A program made the position numbers and the translations under genes. A model generated the notes under the pieces. That model was not told the origin of the DNA. It searched no databases and worked only from the letters and a program-made list of their open reading frames with translations. This document shows positions 22,495 to 34,208 of a stretch of DNA of 64,000 nt, in pieces (position 1 is the stretch's first letter; each line of letters begins with the position of its first letter). Source of the DNA: Plasmodium relictum (lineage: Eukaryota > Apicomplexa > Aconoidasida > Haemosporida > Plasmodiidae). The DNA lies in NCBI RefSeq assembly GCF_900005765.1, contig NC_041692.1:1550001-1614000 (forward strand). Direction: 5' to 3'.

Positions 22495-25127
22495 ATGAAT
22501 CAAGCTTCCGTAAAATCAAAATTTAAAACAGCTGAATTCGGTAATAATGAAACTAAGGGTGTAAGGTTTATGAATAAAACAAAAAATAATCAGAATACAA
22601 TAAGCAAAAATGTAACTGCGCAAAATTCGTTGTCATCACAAAAAAATACATTTACTAAAAATTCCAGTTTAAAAATGAGAACAAATAATAATTCATTAAA
22701 CCATCCCCCTAAATATATCTTGAAGAATAATCAAAATTTTCCTCATAAAATTTCTCAAGCTCCTTTAACGAAAACACATAATGAATTAAGATGCGAAGAA
22801 AAAAAATTTTCTTCATTTAATACAAGAAACTCATTAAATGATGATCCCAAAAAATCTTTTATCGTTAAACCAACAGCACTAAACAAAAATGAAGAAAAAT
22901 ATAATGATCGAAAAAATGTAAAAAAAATTTTTAATGATAGTAATAGCGGTTTAAAGAGAAATGATAATAATACTAGATTAACTAGAATTTTTAATGCTCA
23001 ATCAACGAACAATACTGCTAATAATTCCACATATAATACTGCATATAATGTTCAAAGTAAAATAGAAAATAATAAAAGTGATAATGTGAATAATTCAGAA
23101 AATTTTATACATACTTATTCTTCGCCAGCTAAAAGAAAATATGAAACCTTTGAAAATGTAAATAAAAATGATGAAAAAGATAATAGGGAAATGAAAACGC
23201 AAAATAAAAGATTTGCTCAAAAGAATTATAATCTTGATAATAATCTAAATTTAGAATGCAATAAAAATTTTAACAATAATAATATTTTAAATAACACAAG
23301 TGAAAATATGAATAGCTATAGTAAATATTCAAATGATAACTTATTTAATAAAAATAATTTAAATAACAAATTCTCAGAAAAAAATATTTCTTATAGTAAA
23401 AATAAAAATGAAACATTATTAAATAGTTCATATCCATTATTGAATCCAATTAAAACAAATGATAATTTTAATTCAAATTCACTTGGTAGAAACTACACTA
23501 ATTGCGAGCGTTTGAGAAATAATAAAAATATGCTAAATGATCATAATTATGAATTAAATCAAAAACATTATTATAAGGAAAAAAATGGGAACCTTAATTT
23601 AGAAAATAATAAAAATAAAAATAATACGGAATTCATAGAACAATTTAATAACCATAAAAATGAAAATCATAACGAAGTTTATTATTTGAATGATTCTTTA
23701 ATCAAAGATGATAGAAACTTGAATTATATAATAGAAACAAATAGTGAAAAAATAATAAACACAAGTAATGAAAATAATAATGATAATTTTAACTCATGTA
23801 CATTTGATAGATTAAGTGAAGAAAATTTTAATTCTTACATGAAAAGAAAAATAGATAAAAATTGTGATATTACCACTAACAATATAGAAGAATTTAATAT
23901 AATGAATAATAGTATCAATGAAAATGTTTCAAATAATTCCAAGAAATTTAGTAATATATTAAAAAATCATGTAGAAAAAAATAAAATGAAATTTATATTA
24001 AGTAATGAAAAAATTATGTTAAGAAATGACATAACAGAAACAAATAATATAGAATTAAAAAATTTATCGAATTCACCTTTTTCTGAAGCCAATATAAATA
24101 ATAACATAGAAAATTATCAAGAAAAACATACATATTTTAAGTATAATGGAATAAATAAAGTGTCTAAAAGTTTAAATCAGAATGAACTAAGGGATATGGC
24201 AAATAAAAAAATAAATATAGATACATATAAAAGTAATGATCGTGAATATATATATTTTCAAAATATTATTAATAATATGGAAAATTGTAATAGCGTAGAA
24301 AACGACATTGATACATTATACAAACATGTTATGAACTTAAATGAATACTCATTAAACTTTAATTATGAAAATGAATGCATAAATGACATCTTAAATTTAT
24401 CAAATAATGTTAATAATAATATACAAAGTATACAACAGATTATTTATAATAAAAAAAAAGTAGTTCAAGATAAAAGAAATATTGTTAATGAGGAATATGA
24501 AAATATTTGCCAGAAACTAAAAGATTGCGAATCTATATTTTGTGATACAAATGATGAAACTGGAGAAAAAAAGTTAAAGGTTTTTTATGAAATTGATGAA
24601 AAAAAAAATACATTAAAAAATAAGTATGAACTGAAAAAAATGTTATTAAAAAAAGCACAATATAAAATTGACAAGCTACAAGAATACACCGATGCTATCA
24701 AGTTTAAAACATTGGCTATTTCAAAAAGATACAAGTATATTAGGAAAATAAAATAAAATAATCATTTTTATATTCATTTTTACATATTTCCATAATTTTT
24801 TCAAAATAATTTTGAAATATTATTATTTTTAATATATATTTTTTATATGTATTCTTCATATATTTATATCCACTTATGTATATATATAATATTTATTTAA
24901 AATTTTATAGGAAAACCTTTTTATTGATTGAAGAACTTTTTCGCTTGAAAATAATAAAAGACAAAGAAAATCAACTAGAAGTTTGCTTAATACCTAAAAA
25001 TACAGAAACAGATATGTGGCATCGGCTACAATTAGATAAAAATGAAATAACTTCTGATGCTTGCAATTATTTGTGGAGTCAAATAGAATCATTTGTTGAT
25101 AAAGAAACATTTAATAATTACTTTTGA
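22495..25127 (+). CDS. Coiled-coil protein with RWD-like C-terminus; candidate kinetochore SPC24-like subunit
   Basis: Two exons: 22495-24734 and 24911-25127. The intron (GTATAT ... TTTATAG) splits a Lys codon and the phase matches exactly, giving 818 residues. The N-terminal 600 residues are Asn-rich and probably disordered, with an RVxF-like PP1-docking pattern KGVRF at 21-25. A coiled coil follows at about 610-745. The second exon encodes a compact alpha/beta end (LKIIKDKENQLEVCLI, then MWHRLQL, then a helix with LWSQI). This resembles the small RWD domains of Ndc80-complex subunits Spc24/Spc25, which link microtubules to the inner kinetochore. My unverified recollection is that the P. berghei SPC24 locus sits between CYC2 and ELP3, which fits. 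KNL1 is an alternative because of the RVxF pattern. The gene itself is secure; the function is inferred. Confidence 0.6.
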
Positions 25128-25935
25128 AAAAAATATTTCTCTTTTTTTTCTTTTTTTTTTTCTTTTATGCATATTCTTATATATAAGATAATTTTATTAC
25201 TTTTCAAAAGCATTTTTAAAAATTTTATATGTTTCTTTTTTTTATTATTTATCCTTTTTGAATAACTTAATTTTTTTTTCTCTATAATATATATTTTTAA
25301 TAATTTATACATTTTTTTTTTTTTTACTTTCTTTCAATTTTTATTAATTTATCTCTTTTTTTATTTTATTTTATTTTTTTTTTCTTCTATAAATTGGCAT
25401 TAATTTTTGATAACTTATTAAATATATCTTTACTTATTTTTATGTAATAAAATAAAGCCTTTTCTATTTTTTTTTTTTTTCTTTTTTTGTTCAACTAATT
25501 TATGAAATTCCTCTTTCTATTATTCTGTTATAAAACTTTAAATGATATAGAAAAAAGAAAAGTTATACTGTATACATACAAAAAAAGAATAAGATAAATA
25601 AATGTACATACAATTATTAAAGCATAAAAAATAAAACTAAATATTATTATTATTCTTTTTTTTTAATACTTATTCTTTACACATGTATAAAAACAAACTG
25701 TAAAATGCTTTTATTTCACAATTATCTCAAATATTATATACACATAAAAAATTAGGAACAAATCAAATATTATCTAAAAATGATGCATATATTTCTAGCA
25801 TATGCATCATATGAACACAAACATTTTTTTATTTTTTTAAAATAAAAAATATTAAGAGCAGAAAGGTTAAATATTATTAGCACTTGTAATAATAATAATA
25901 ATTTATAAGAAAATTTACATTTCTTATTGAAATAA
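25128..25935. other. Convergent intergenic region
   Basis: About 0.8 kb between the 3' ends of converging genes. T-rich tracts dominate the left half (25140-25500). An imperfect palindrome built on TATGCATCAT lies near 25780-25812 and could form a hairpin at a transcript end. No gene is seen. Confidence 0.5.
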
Positions 25936-28586
25936 TTAATATGCACTTATTTTTAAAAGGTAATCTTGTAATTTTACAGGATAAGTGTTGTCTTCTACAT
26001 AAAGATCACCATTAATAAATTTTATTATAACTCTTTTGTCATTCAATAAATAGGTGTTTGTATCCACTTTCTTTATTTTAAATGGAGTATTATTTCTATT
26101 ATAACAATTAAGATGCTCATACAAAGCTATATAAATTGGATCACCCTCATTTGAATTAAGAGATTCTTTTGCTCTAGTAATTTTATTTGAATTTTCTGAT
26201 AAACCTAAATTTTTTTCTTTATCATTTGCCTTTCTTGGCATAAATCTAAAATTTCCTTTATTTATACTATCATTTTTTAATATGTTGACCATACCATCCT
26301 TAATGCCATCATTTCCATCAACACTTTCAATGCTACAGTTGCTAACTAATTTTCTTCTACTGTTTGTCTCCTGCAATTTTTTTATTTCTTGATCTTTTCT
26401 ATATGTTTTAGCTTTTAATTCAATTATTTTTTTTTCTAACGAATTATTCTCTAAAGTCGACTTTTGTAAAAGGAAAGTAGTATTCAATAATTGTTCATTT
26501 CTGTGTATATGCTTATTTAACAATTTTCTTAAGTGATCCTCATTTTTTTTTAGTATTTTAATTTCATTATTATTTTCATATATTAATAATTTTGATTCAC
26601 AATCTAGCAATTTATCTTGTAATTTTTCTATTTCACTGCATTTTTTTAAAATCTCATCATTCAAATTATTTATCTAAAAAAAAAAAAATGAAAAAAAATT
26701 TTTTTTTTTTTCGTTTGCTATGTAAAAATAAAAATGAATACAATATAAAATTGAGCTTAACATAATTAAAATATTTAAAAAAAATATAGTATAAAAAGTA
26801 ACTGAAAATTAATATATGCATAATATATAAAATTAAAAAAAATTCATAATAACACATATTTTTTAAATGTTTTTCTTTTTTTTTTTTTATAATCATTACT
26901 TCATTTTTCATATTTTCCTTAGTAACAAGTATTTCATTGTAATTATTTTTTAATTTAGACATTTCGTCTATATGACTCTTTATAATATCATCTTTTTCTT
27001 TGCACATTTGATTAATAACAGAAATATAATGCCCTTTTTGTTTTTTTAAATTAAGAGAACACTCTTTTTTTAAGTTTTTTATTTTCTTTTTTATGTTAAT
27101 AAAATTAATATTTTTTATTTCTAAATCAAATTTTAATCTATTCAAATCATGTATCGTTTTATTGTTTTCCTCATCCTTAACTAAAAGATTTCTATGCAAT
27201 TTTTTTAACTCATTGTCTTTATTTTTTAATTCTTCTTCTAATTGTTTATAATTTATGTGCATGTTTTCTATTTCTATTTTCTGGTTATTAATTAAGGAAT
27301 TATTTAAACTTAATCTATTTATCAAATCCATATTATTTTGTTTATATTTTATTATGTCTCTGTTATTATTTAATTCAATATTTTCGATAATACCTCTTAG
27401 ATCAGAAATTTTTTCTTCCTTTTTTTTTAGTTCATTATTTAATTCTTTTATAATTCTTCTTTGCTTTTCAATATTTAAATCCTTTTCCTTTATGTTAATA
27501 TTATTTTCTTTTAATTTCTGATTTGTTATGTTTAAGTAATTTTCTGCGTTGTAAATTTTATTATTCACATCCATTTCTAACTCTTTTTGAAAATGTTTGT
27601 ATTCTTTTAGATACATGTAATTAGTTTCTATTTCTTTTTTTAATTCAACTAATTTTTCATTTTTTGCAGTATTTTCTTCAGTTAAGTAAAATATCTCCTT
27701 AGATTTTTTTTTCAATTCTTCGTTCAAAGCTGCTATTTCTTCATTTTGAGAAATAAGCATATTTTTCATTTTATTTACCAAAAAATTATCTCTATCTGTT
27801 TTTTCTAAATTATTACTATTTTCTTCTATAATATCATCTAAATTCAAAATTTTCTCTTCATTTTTTTCTTTTAACTTTAAATCTATTTCTAAAAATAAAT
27901 TGAGTAAAAAAGAAAAATAATTAATAATAAGAATAATGGCATATATATATGTATATATAAGATAAATAATAAAAGTGTGTATAGTTTAAAATATTTAGAT
28001 ATAACATATGCCATATATACAAAAGAATAACATTCAAATAATATATATATATTTACATACCCATCTTATAAATTTCTTGATCTTTTTTATTTATTTGTAA
28101 TTTTAAAAGGTCTATTAATTTAATTAAATTTTGAATTTTCATTTTCATTTTATTATCTTCTGATTTTTCTTCTTTTGTTTCATTTGAACTACTGTTATCC
28201 TCAATTAAATTAAAATTATGAATATTATCCTTGATTTTCTCATCACTATCTTCTGTTATATTATTTATATTTAGCTCATTTTTTTTAACATTACGTTTTT
28301 CATTTAATTTATCTTCTTTCACATTACCGAAAATATCATTTGTATTATTTTCAATTGAATCATTAATTAGAAATTTATTTACTATTCCATTTTCATCAAT
28401 AGAGTTATTACACATTTCATTACAATTTAAATTTAATAGATCTAAATTTTCTTTTTTCATTTCTCTAAATTTTTTTTCTTCTTTTATGTTTTCCTTTAAC
28501 AAAGCAAAATCATTTTTTAGATTTATCATTTCTTCGTAAACATTTTTTTTTGATAAACTATTATCAGATTGAGTTTCTGTTTGCAT
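25936..28586 (-). CDS. Three-exon coiled-coil protein, function unknown
   Basis: Exons on the minus strand are 28586-28061, 27888-26900 and 26673-25936, giving 750 residues. Junctions: GTATGT donor at 28060 with TTTTTAG acceptor before 27888 (completing a Glu codon), then GTAATG donor at 26899 with poly-T TAG before 26673 (phase 0). The start ATG at 28586 begins MQTETQSDN; an earlier in-frame TTG is not a likely start. Almost all of exon 2 and half of exon 3 is a long heptad-rich coiled coil (E/K/L/N). The last 68 residues form a different, beta-rich module (NTYLLNDKRVIIKFINGDLYV) loosely like GAS2-type microtubule-binding or other small beta domains. This suggests a cytoskeletal or centrosomal role, but I do not recognise the family. 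It lies just upstream of ELP3 on the same strand. Confidence 0.75.
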
Positions 28587-30409
28587 TACTACTAATTTAT
28601 TCAAATTTTTAAAATTTGAAATATTTTTTAATAAACAATTATATTCACATATATATGTTTATCTTTGTTACTATTCGTTTCTTTTTTTTTTTAATGTAAA
28701 TTAAATAATACATTGCAAAAAAAAAAAAAAAAATTAAAAAGACACTCTAAAATTATAAAGAAATATAGTTTTGATGATAGAAAAAATGTTTGATATTACA
28801 TTAATACTCAGTATAATCTATAAGAAATAAAAAAAAAAAAATAAAAAAGGAAAATGAAAAAAAATAACATAAAATAGGTAAAAAAATAAAAAAATAGTTA
28901 AAATGAAAATAATAAAATCAAAACAAAAACAAAAATTAAAATATAAAATAGACAATAATTTAAAAGAAATGAGAGAACATATATTAACATAGAGAATAAG
29001 GAGATAATAAAAAATTAAAATAAAAAGTATAACTATTGAGTTAAGAAACAATGTAAAATTGAGAAATTAAAAAATTCAAATGTTAAAAAGAAAATATGAA
29101 TGCAAAAAAAAGAAATACCAAAATTAAGAAAGATATAAATAGAAAATTTATATGGTATCTCCCTTATTAATGTTATTTTTTTGAATTAAAATACTTTTTT
29201 TATTTATATAAATACAAATATATTATTATTAAATGTTAATATTTTTTCTTTCTTTTTTTTTTCTTATTAACGTACTTTAATAATGGGCATTTAAAAAAAA
29301 AAAAATTGTCTTTTTTTATATTTTCAAAAATCAAAAACACTTAATACAAGAACAACAATAAAGTTTTTTCGTCGCCGCTTTTCTTTCTTTCTTAATTTTG
29401 TATTAAAAAAAATTTGCAAATAAATACATAAAAATAACAGAAAAATATATATATATGTAATCGAGACAAAAAAAAAAAAAATAAAAAATAGGGATTAAAA
29501 TTTACATAATTATATATTTTAAAAAAAGAAAAAAATGTAAAATAAAAATATAAAATGTGAATATGCATAGATTTTAATTAGTAATCATTAATTAAATTTA
29601 AAGAATAACTGTTTATGTACTAAACATTAGAATTTTTTTAAATTTAAGAATCGACAAAAAAACAATATGCATTATTTTTTATAAAAAAAAAAAAAAGTTA
29701 CGTAAATAACACAAGGTAAACATTAATAAACAAAAATAAAAAGATAAATAAAAAATGAAAAAAATAATTAATTTAAAAAAAAATGACTGAAAAAAATAGG
29801 AAGTTTTACTAAAAATTAAAAATTGTAAAAATTATAGTAATGTTATTTTGCTTATTCTATGCAAAATAATATTGCACTTTTTTTTTTTTGCACACATTTT
29901 TTCTATTGATTCAAGAATAAATGAAAAAAAAAAAATATTTTTTTTTACGAAGAATATATACATATTTTCATATATTTATAATTACAATAAAAAAATGAAT
30001 TAAAATTCATGCGTATTCAATGTTATTATATTTATATAAGATTACTGCATTTTAAAAAATATAAAATATTTTAAAAAGAAAAAGTAAATTTTAATATTAT
30101 TTATCCAAAAATAAAATTAAGTTTGATTAAATATTAGATATATACTTTTTTATAAAATATTTTCTAATAAATATTATAAAAGAGTATTTTTTTTTTTTTT
30201 CTTTTTTTTTCTCACAAAGATAATTATCTATTAATAAAATATAATTTTTTAAAAGAAAATTTAAAATAAAAGAAAATAAACTATGTGTAGGAATAATTAT
30301 ATGTATACACTATACAAATAAAAAAGATGAATCTAATAATGTAAAAAGATATATAATCAATAAAGAAAAAAAATTAATAATTAAAAATATTAATTTATAT
30401 ATAAATATT
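28587..30409. other. Intergenic between coiled-coil gene and ELP3
   Basis: About 1.8 kb separating the start of the coiled-coil gene from the end of ELP3 (both minus strand). It consists of A- and T-runs with one small G+C blip, CGTCGCCGC at 29370-29378. An apparent minus-strand frame at 28818-29051 is Phe/Ile/Leu-only low complexity. No gene is supported. Confidence 0.55.
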
Positions 30410-33400
30410 TTACACAATATTAATTTTCCTTTTTCTTAAAAAATTAATGGAAAACATAAATGCGGTACTAAAAAATAAAAAAGTAGATAAACTAAAAATC
30501 ATGTAATTTTTAATTATGTACTTTCTAGTTAATTTTTTAAAAATGTCTAAAGAAAAAGTAATTTTACTTTTATTAGTTCTTAATAAACTTTGAATGTCTA
30601 TTACAGAAATAGTACATTTATTTTTATATGGTAAATAATTACTTGAGTTTAATGAAACAATATTTTCATTAATATAAAAATTTAAATCATTTATTTCACT
30701 TCGTTTGTATTTAATTGGATCTGATATTTCTTTGTGCATTAAATAAAGGCAATATTTTAAATTATAATTATTAATAATTATTCTTTCCCCTATTTTATGA
30801 AAATTCAATAAATAGTTTTTATAAATTTCTTCTTTTTTTAAGATTTTAGTCATATATGTTTCTTCTTTAGAATAACCTAACTTTTTATAATATTCTCTTG
30901 TGCCAACACCAGCAATAATAGACATTTTTTTAAAATTATGGAAATAAGAAATAATTTCTGCAACTAAAACTAGACATTTTCCCAATCCTTTATGTTGAAT
31001 AAAATTTAATTCGTCTTTGAAATCATCATGTTTTAGTAGTGATCCATATACATGTAATTCTCTGATCAAAGCTGAATTTTCTAAACATTTAAAAGGTCTG
31101 TCATCACAAAAATTATTTTTAGTTCTTAATCGTAATCTTAAGAAACCTAACAAAGCATATGTATTATCATAATCATCATCATAATTAACATTAGATTTTT
31201 TTTCATTATCATCATGATTTGATTTTTCTGATTTATTATCATTAGAAATATTACCATTTTTGATACTAAAGTTTATTTCATTTTCATTTTTATAGGTATT
31301 ATTTCTTTTATTATCAAATAAAAATTTTTCTTTATTTTTATTATTATCAGTGTAAATGTGGCGACTATAGCTTTTTTCTTCATTCATATTTGATTTGTTT
31401 TTCTTTTTATTCTTATTTCTTTTCTTTGATCTACAATTTCTTTCTGAATCTTTAAGAACTTTTTTTCCTTGAAATGTAATAAAAAATTCATCACCTCCTA
31501 AAGTTGGGTATTTATAAATTTTTAAAAAAATAGAATCCTTACTTTTTTCAATTTCTTGATTTTTTATTTCTTTACATCTTATGCATTGGCAAAAAATGTT
31601 CCTTATGTTCATTTCATGAGCTATCAGTTGTCTCATATTAGTAATATTATTACCAGCAATAATAGAAGGGTTTGGAATGTCTCTAATAACTCTATTTAAT
31701 CTTATCCAAGGATGAATAGATTTTTTTACAAGAAGAATCAAACATATTAATAAATTTTTATCATTTTCAAAATAAGGTTTATACTCATTATTATTATACC
31801 ATTTTTCAATTTTAGTGAAAGGAGTAACCTCACATGGGTAAATTTTCCACTGATCTGCTTGTAAATCAGTTGAACTTAAAACGTATTTAAACATATCAAT
31901 ATCTTTATATACATTCGAATATGGTAGATCAGGCATTAAATGAATATCTACTTTAAATCCATTTTCTTTTAACAAATATATAGCTCGTATACAATCTTTT
32001 AAATTACATTGTCTATTTACTTTCTTTAAAATAAAATCATCAGTATGTTGAATACCTAATTGGACTCTTGTACAACCATAATATCTCAATCTCAATAATT
32101 CATTTTTATTTATTTGATCAGGTCTTGTTTCTAAAGTTAATCCTATTATTCTGCAATTACTCTGTTCATTTATTTCTTGCTCTTCCTTTAAACTTAATTT
32201 TTTTCTTCTATTTTTTAAAACAGGATAAATATTTGCTGCATAATATACATCTCTTATAAATTCTTCTTGATATTCCACATCATAACAACTCCAGGTTCCA
32301 CCTAAAACCAACACTTCAATTTTATCAGGAACATGACCATTATTTACTAAAGTAGTAGTTCTATTAAAAAATTGACAAATTACATCAAAATTATTTTGAT
32401 TGGCTCTTAAAATAGCTGGTTCAGTTGATAAATAAGATCTCGGTTGATTTGGTTCATTAGGGCAATAATGGCAATCATACTTACAACTAAATCTATGTGG
32501 ATGAGTTATTAAAGTTATTACCAATACACCACTATTTGATCTAACTCCTTTACGTTTATTTATTTGTAAAAAATGAACACTTTCTATATCTAAATCTTTA
32601 TAATTTTTCATCTCTTTAGTTATTATCATTTTGTTTACATTTTCCATAACGAATTTGACATCCTTTCCTTTTTTATTTATTGTTACGTCCTCTTCATTAT
32701 TTTCATCATCGCCACATTTTTCAATTTTACTTAAGTTCTTATCATTATAACTCATATTTTCAAATTCTTTTAAATTTTTATCATCATTATTTGCATTTTC
32801 ATCTTTTTCTAAATTTTTATTATCATTATCATTTCTAGTTCCTTTTAAATTGTTTATATTCATGTCATTTTCGTTGGTTATATCTTTGTTTTTATTATTC
32901 AATGTTTGTAAATAATAATATTGCAAAGCAACACTGATTTGATGCTTAGATGGACTAACCTTATATTTTTTTCTTAATTGTATACATAGTTCTTGATACT
33001 GCGTTTCTGTTTTTATGTTACTTCTATTTAACCATAGTTCTTCAGCAAATTTTTTAAAACTCTCATTTTTTAAAATATCATCATAATAATTTTCATTATA
33101 TTTATAAAAAAATTCATTCATAGTAGAAGAATAACACTCATAATGCCTTAATTCATTTTTATTTTTTATTTTTTTTTTAAACTTTTCAAAATTGGTTGGT
33201 TCGTAACAATATATTTTTGGGTATATATTATTTTCTTCATACTCTAATGGATAATTTCTTTTTATGATATCGTTTATATAATAATAATCTTTCTCATTGT
33301 TATTTACTTTCTTTTCTTCACAAATGGTATCATCATCACTTATTTCATCTAGAATTTCATCGACATAATTTTTTTTATCCACTATGTCATATAAATGTTT

Positions 33401-33454
33401 ATCTTCATTTTTCATAAACTCTTCCATTTGCATATTTTCATATATTATCTTCAT
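30410..33454 (-). CDS. ELP3: ELP3-type radical SAM / GNAT enzyme with C-terminal membrane anchor
   Basis: A 1014-residue member of the Elongator catalytic subunit family, which in other organisms adds carboxymethyl-type groups to wobble uridine of tRNA and has also been called a histone acetyltransferase. The radical SAM iron-sulfur motif is CKYDCHYC (C324, C328, C331), followed by PNEPNQPRSYL. A GNAT acetyltransferase domain carries the acetyl-CoA loop HKGLGK at about 821-826 and IIAGVGTREYYKKLGY. An Asn/Lys/Asp-rich insert lies between the domains. The last roughly 30 residues form a hydrophobic helix (about 983-1004) followed by RKRK, a tail anchor. Apicomplexan Elp3 is known for such a tail and sits on the mitochondrial surface in Toxoplasma; the other Elongator subunits are reported missing there. 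The start is the first ATG, 754 bases from the divergent pseudouridine synthase. Confidence 0.93.
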   Translation of the reverse strand: MKIIYENMQMEEFMKNEDKHLYDIVDKKNYVDEILDEISDDDTICEEKKVNNNEKDYYYINDIIKRNYPLEYEENNIYPKIYCYEPTNFEKFKKKIKNKNELRHYECYSSTMNEFFYKYNENYYDDILKNESFKKFAEELWLNRSNIKTETQYQELCIQLRKKYKVSPSKHQISVALQYYYLQTLNNKNKDITNENDMNINNLKGTRNDNDNKNLEKDENANNDDKNLKEFENMSYNDKNLSKIEKCGDDENNEEDVTINKKGKDVKFVMENVNKMIITKEMKNYKDLDIESVHFLQINKRKGVRSNSGVLVITLITHPHRFSCKYDCHYCPNEPNQPRSYLSTEPAILRANQNNFDVICQFFNRTTTLVNNGHVPDKIEVLVLGGTWSCYDVEYQEEFIRDVYYAANIYPVLKNRRKKLSLKEEQEINEQSNCRIIGLTLETRPDQINKNELLRLRYYGCTRVQLGIQHTDDFILKKVNRQCNLKDCIRAIYLLKENGFKVDIHLMPDLPYSNVYKDIDMFKYVLSSTDLQADQWKIYPCEVTPFTKIEKWYNNNEYKPYFENDKNLLICLILLVKKSIHPWIRLNRVIRDIPNPSIIAGNNITNMRQLIAHEMNIRNIFCQCIRCKEIKNQEIEKSKDSIFLKIYKYPTLGGDEFFITFQGKKVLKDSERNCRSKKRNKNKKKNKSNMNEEKSYSRHIYTDNNKNKEKFLFDNKRNNTYKNENEINFSIKNGNISNDNKSEKSNHDDNEKKSNVNYDDDYDNTYALLGFLRLRLRTKNNFCDDRPFKCLENSALIRELHVYGSLLKHDDFKDELNFIQHKGLGKCLVLVAEIISYFHNFKKMSIIAGVGTREYYKKLGYSKEETYMTKILKKEEIYKNYLLNFHKIGERIIINNYNLKYCLYLMHKEISDPIKYKRSEINDLNFYINENIVSLNSSNYLPYKNKCTISVIDIQSLLRTNKSKITFSLDIFKKLTRKYIIKNYMIFSLSTFLFFSTAFMFSINFLRKRKINIV

Positions 33455-34208
33455 TATTCTTTTTTATTTTTTTTATTATATTTATCATATTTTTTTATAT
33501 AAAAATTTTTCTTTTACAATAATTATATATATTATTAAAACTTACGACTAAAATTTATACATATAAATGTTCAATATTTTTTTTTATAATTATTGTGTTG
33601 CTTTATATGATAAAAATTCTTTTTCTCAAATACCAATATAAAATTTAAAAAATATCAACAAATTAATTATATATATATATCAAATGAAAAAAAAAATTTT
33701 AATATAATATATATATTATTCATAAGTAATACAATGTAAAATCAAAAGAATATTTAGATGAAATCACATCATATAATATAAAATTTGTAGGAATTCATCC
33801 ATTTTATCTGTTTTTTTTTTTTTTTTTTTGATTCTTTTTAAGTTTACTAATATTCTTTAAACTGGAAAAGTTAAAAATTATTCAACAAAATTATTTCATA
33901 AGAAAATAGATACTATTTTTTTATTATTTTTTTTTTTTAAGTCGATTTATACATACAAAAATTTTTTTCCTTCAAAAAAAAACAAGAAACTTGTATGTAC
34001 AAAAATTTATATTTACTTATCTATATACATACATATATGTATATATATAATTTTGTTGAATGATTTTTATGAATTTATTAAAAAATATACAATTATAGTG
34101 CTTTATTCGTAAGTTATTCAGTATCTTTTATATTATTTTATTTTTTATTTTTTATATTTTTATTTTTGTTTTTTTTTTTTTTATTTGTTTTTACCCGAAC
34201 GTGCTCAT
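33455..34208. other. Divergent promoter region (ELP3 / pseudouridine synthase)
   Basis: Spacer between divergent genes, so it should hold both promoters. It has TA dinucleotide runs (33670-33680, 34030-34050) and poly-T tracts (33811-33829, 34169-34181). No coding sequence is seen. Confidence 0.6.

Noticed and set aside
28818-29051. 77-codon minus-strand hydrophobic frame between two genes
   Set aside because: Almost only Phe, Ile, Leu and Tyr from A-rich DNA; no start context and no domain.
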